Positions 39,870-39,969 of a DNA stretch of 39,969 nucleotides are shown here, one piece after another. The notes beneath the pieces were generated by a model. That model was given only the letters and a program-made list of their open reading frames with translations, was not told where the DNA came from and searched no databases. Both the position numbers and the translations under genes were made by a program. The stretch spans positions 1 through 39,969 of the forward strand of contig DASSKK010000022.1 in NCBI GenBank assembly GCA_035690495.1, in the 5' to 3' direction. The stretch's first letter is position 1. The number at the start of each line of letters is the position of its first letter. This DNA is from DASSKK01 sp035690495. Its GTDB lineage: Bacteria; Actinomycetota; Actinomycetes; Propionibacteriales; Nocardioidaceae.

Positions 39870-39968
39870 CTACTGAGTCGGTATCTCCTTGTCTTCTGGC
39901 TTGTTGATCCACACCGTTCCTGGCAGTCGTGGCGGTTCGGGCGGCTTGCGGACGAACCGCTCGGGGTG
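39870..39968 (-). pseudogene. IS3-type transposase, C-terminal end (cut by window edge)
   Basis: Read leftward from the window edge to TAG at 39872-39870: HPERFVRKPPEPPRLPGTVW, then INKPEDKEIPTQ. I recognise this HPERFV...LP..WIN pattern as the C-terminus of actinobacterial IS3-family OrfB transposases. The remainder lies outside the window. Confidence 0.6.
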
Positions 39969-39969
39969 G

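Noticed and set aside
39682..39912. 76-codon minus-strand frame near the right edge
   Set aside because: It overlaps the IS3-type transposase tail and the presumed IS end, with low-quality composition.

Overview
This is a high-GC actinobacterial chromosome segment. Strong GC bias at third codon positions, a SigK/RskA pair, an MocR regulator, an Orn/tRNA-His neighbourhood and actinobacterial-style integrases all point to Actinomycetota. Nocardioidaceae/Propionibacteriales is my best guess for the family, but it is inference only.

Three regions can be told apart. (A) 1-3633 is the end of an integrated element at tRNA-Lys(CTT). It holds the tail of an ISL3-type transposase, small accessory ORFs, an AlpA-like excisionase, a frameshifted integrase remnant, and a full tyrosine integrase beside the 3' end of the tRNA. 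(B) 3634-24161 looks like chromosomal backbone: sigK-rskA, a PYROXD2-like FAD oxidoreductase, a pirin, a two-gene ABC exporter with strongly asymmetric ATP sites, tRNA-His, oligoribonuclease, a candidate small RNA with its own promoter and terminator, adenosine deaminase, an EamA exporter, a sulfurtransferase, an MocR regulator divergent from a carboxymuconolactone-decarboxylase-like protein, decayed genes, a methyltransferase, an MFS exporter, arsR/arsM, a LigD-like protein with PE and Pol domains but no ligase, a MazF/RHH toxin-antitoxin pair and tRNA-Arg(TCT). (C) 24187 to the right edge is a second mobile element: integrase, excisionase, a hidden 30-residue membrane microprotein, a HUH-type replication initiator, HNH endonuclease, ImmA/IrrE-type metallopeptidase, a serine recombinase with a 26-bp dyad upstream, a three-gene surface-glycan operon divergent from a controller-like XRE regulator, and a two-gene module encoding a DEDDh exonuclease-BRCT-zinc protein with an unknown partner. 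An IS3-type transposase tail lies at the right edge.

Element C resembles an actinomycete integrative (AICE-like) element by its Int, Xis and Rep genes, but no FtsK/Tra transfer gene is visible. Its cargo falls into two blocks: 32.3-35.9 kb (cell-surface modification under a dedicated regulator) and 37.4-39.6 kb (nucleic-acid processing). These two blocks, the candidate sRNA at 12.93-13.11 kb, and the exporter pair are the most interesting parts. Most functional statements come from recognising protein motifs by eye; no database search was possible.
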